Positions 62,684-64,000 of a stretch of 64,000 nucleotides of DNA are shown here, one piece after another; within the stretch, counting starts at the first letter, position 1; each line of letters begins with the position of its first letter. A model generated the notes under the pieces. It was not told where the DNA came from, made no database searches, and saw nothing but the letters and a program-made list of their open reading frames with translations. Source of the stretch: Desulfobulbaceae bacterium (GTDB lineage: Bacteria; Desulfobacterota; Desulfobulbia; Desulfobulbales; SURF-16); the NCBI GenBank assembly GCA_024637145.1, contig JAGXFQ010000036.1:62001-126000 (forward strand), written 5' to 3'. The translations under genes and the position numbers were made by a program.

Positions 62684-64000
62684 TCACGCCCCCAGATACC
62701 GCTTAAAATTCTCCGCCTGCTCAAAAATCTCCTTATACACCTCATCCCTGTCCACCGGCGGGTAGCCGTTGTCCGCCAGGGCCATAATGAGATCAACCTT
62801 GAGCTCGGCCTTGATGTCTTCGCGCTGGCTCCAGTCGGTGTATTTGGCCTTGTCGTCCACCAGCTTTTTTACCTCTTTGGCCAGGTGCAGGAATTTGTCT
62901 TCCGGATACTCAAAATCATACTTGCGGGCCAGGGCCTTGAGGATGTCATAGAAGGCCTTTTCCTCAAAGTCGATACCCAGGTCGCCGAAGGACTCTTTTT
63001 CTTTCTGCAGGGCATGGATCAGGTCGACAATCTCACCGGCAATCTCTTCCAGCTCCTCGCTGTTCCAGATGTCCTGTTCCTTGCGCTCATTATAGTGGTC
63101 AACAAGGGTCTTAAACTTCTTGGAGAAGTCCATGCCCTTTATCTTGTTCACCTTCTTGAAGTCGGCAATGGCCTTGGCCAGGAGCTGCTGCAGGAGCTTA
63201 ATCTTGGTGTTAGGCAGCTTGATCTTCTCGATCTTGGCCAGATAATCCTCATTAAAGATGTCGATTTCCTGGCCGTGGTCCTCACCCAGCTTGAAGATCT
63301 CCTCCACCCCGTCGCTCTTTAAGGCCTCCTGGATCATCTCCCGCACCCGGGCGTTCATCTTGGCGGTGTCTGGCGCCTCGCCGCGGGTCAGCTTGAAGAC
63401 AATGGAGCGCACAGCCAGATAAAAATGGACATGGTCGCGCTCCGCCTGGCTGAAGCCGTCACTGCCGCAGCAGATGTCATAGGCCGCCTTCAGGCGCTGG
63501 ACCAGATACATGAACCTCTTTTCCAGGTTGTCGGTGATCATGGCAAACTCAGCCGCCATATTGAGGCACTCCAGCTGCGCCAGCGGTATCCCCTTGAAAT
63601 AGGGGGCCGTATCAAACTTATGAAAGATCTTGCCAAGCAGATCGAGATGGTCCCTCACCACCACAATGGACTGCTCGACCTCCTCAATATTTGACTGGTC
63701 GCTCTTGGAATAGTGGGCCAGGGCCAGGTTCATCTGGCGTTTGATGCCGATGTAATCCACCACCAGCCCCTTTTCCTTGCCCGCAAACTTGCGGTTCACC
63801 CGCGAGATGGTCTGGATCAGGTTATGGCGCTGGATGGGCTTGTCGATATACATGGTATCCAAAAACGGCACATCAAAGCCGGTGAGCCACATATCCACCA
63901 GAATGGCGATCTTGAAATTGGATTTGCCATTCTTGAACTGGCGGTCCAACTCCTTGCGATTATCCTTGGTGCCCAGCATATCATAGAGCTCTTTGGGGTC
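62684..64000 (-). CDS. hsdR: Type I restriction enzyme R subunit, C-terminal part (continues outside window)
   Basis: 439 visible residues; the frame stays open past 64000. Opens inside the helicase domain (ILVDMWLTGFDVPFLDTMYIDKPIQRHNLIQTISRVNR, motifs V-VI), then the EcoR124-type C-terminal helical domain (GKGLVVDYIGI-like segment, DIWNSEELEEIAGEIVDLI...). The motor moves DNA for cleavage. The N-terminal nuclease and any hsdM/hsdS genes lie outside. Part of the accessory segment after tRNA-Leu. Confidence 0.93.
   Translation of the reverse strand, partial: DPKELYDMLGTKDNRKELDRQFKNGKSNFKIAILVDMWLTGFDVPFLDTMYIDKPIQRHNLIQTISRVNRKFAGKEKGLVVDYIGIKRQMNLALAHYSKSDQSNIEEVEQSIVVVRDHLDLLGKIFHKFDTAPYFKGIPLAQLECLNMAAEFAMITDNLEKRFMYLVQRLKAAYDICCGSDGFSQAERDHVHFYLAVRSIVFKLTRGEAPDTAKMNARVREMIQEALKSDGVEEIFKLGEDHGQEIDIFNEDYLAKIEKIKLPNTKIKLLQQLLAKAIADFKKVNKIKGMDFSKKFKTLVDHYNERKEQDIWNSEELEEIAGEIVDLIHALQKEKESFGDLGIDFEEKAFYDILKALARKYDFEYPEDKFLHLAKEVKKLVDDKAKYTDWSQREDIKAELKVDLIMALADNGYPPVDRDEVYKEIFEQAENFKRYLGA

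Overview
The window looks like a chromosomal stretch of a GC-rich, Gram-negative anaerobe of the Desulfobacterota (old Deltaproteobacteria). This is inferred from gene content (LPS transport genes, sigma-54, a fused PurS-PurL without glutaminase, RicT-like and FlhG/MinD-like genes in a Gram-negative setting, a multiheme cytochrome c, hydrogenase maturation genes). There is no rRNA here to confirm it. Most of the window is ordinary housekeeping DNA in tight operons. The accessory DNA sits at the two ends, each time beside a structural RNA gene.

Left end (1-3424). The 3' part of an Rhs/YD-repeat polymorphic toxin gene ends in an AT-rich, Cys-rich tip with a phospholipase-A2-type CCxxHDxC motif. 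A perfect 21-bp inverted repeat follows, then a small exported protein that is the likely immunity partner. This block lies on the 3' side of ssrA (tmRNA, minus strand, tag ADDYAYAVAA).

Housekeeping left half (3425-23111). smpB with an unknown small gene; a GspE/PilB-type ATPase; a PurS-PurS-PurL fusion; a YhaM-type OB/HD protein; a ten-haem exported cytochrome with a broken tandem copy of its own 5' end; then holB, a ricT-like gene, metG, an unknown gene, a MinD/FlhG-like ATPase, yggT and divIVA on the plus strand; and a histidine kinase with an HD-GYP regulator on the minus strand.

Envelope and signalling (23478-34530). A GIY-YIG/YchJ fusion. Then a minus-strand block dgkA, response regulator, sensor kinase, PbgA/YejM-like sulfatase-fold protein, eptA. 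It reads as a lipid A phosphoethanolamine module with its own two-component control and a kinase to recycle the diacylglycerol by-product. An iron-sulfur protein, a PAS-GAF-PAS-GGDEF protein, a tiny conserved-looking ORF and a CBS-pair protein follow.

Nitrogen, hydrogenase and regulation (34531-46992). A textbook sigma-54 promoter with two inverted repeats in front of it drives amtB-glnK, and rpoN itself is 9 kb downstream. hypF-hypA-hypB overlap one another. An exported VCBS-repeat protein, a histidine phosphatase, and the minus-strand cluster lptA-lptB-rpoN-ptsN-rapZ follow.

Amino-acid biosynthesis (46993-60942). argB-argD, argF-argG-argH, an FnIII-type lipoprotein, lysA, dapF, dapA, dapB, folK, a YHS-type protein, a small transaldolase, a lytic transglycosylase and pgsA, all on the plus strand.

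Right end (60943-64000). tRNA-Leu(CAA) with promoter and terminator, then accessory DNA on the minus strand: a Fic AMPylase flanked by imperfect direct repeats, and the C-terminal part of a type I restriction HsdR running off the window.
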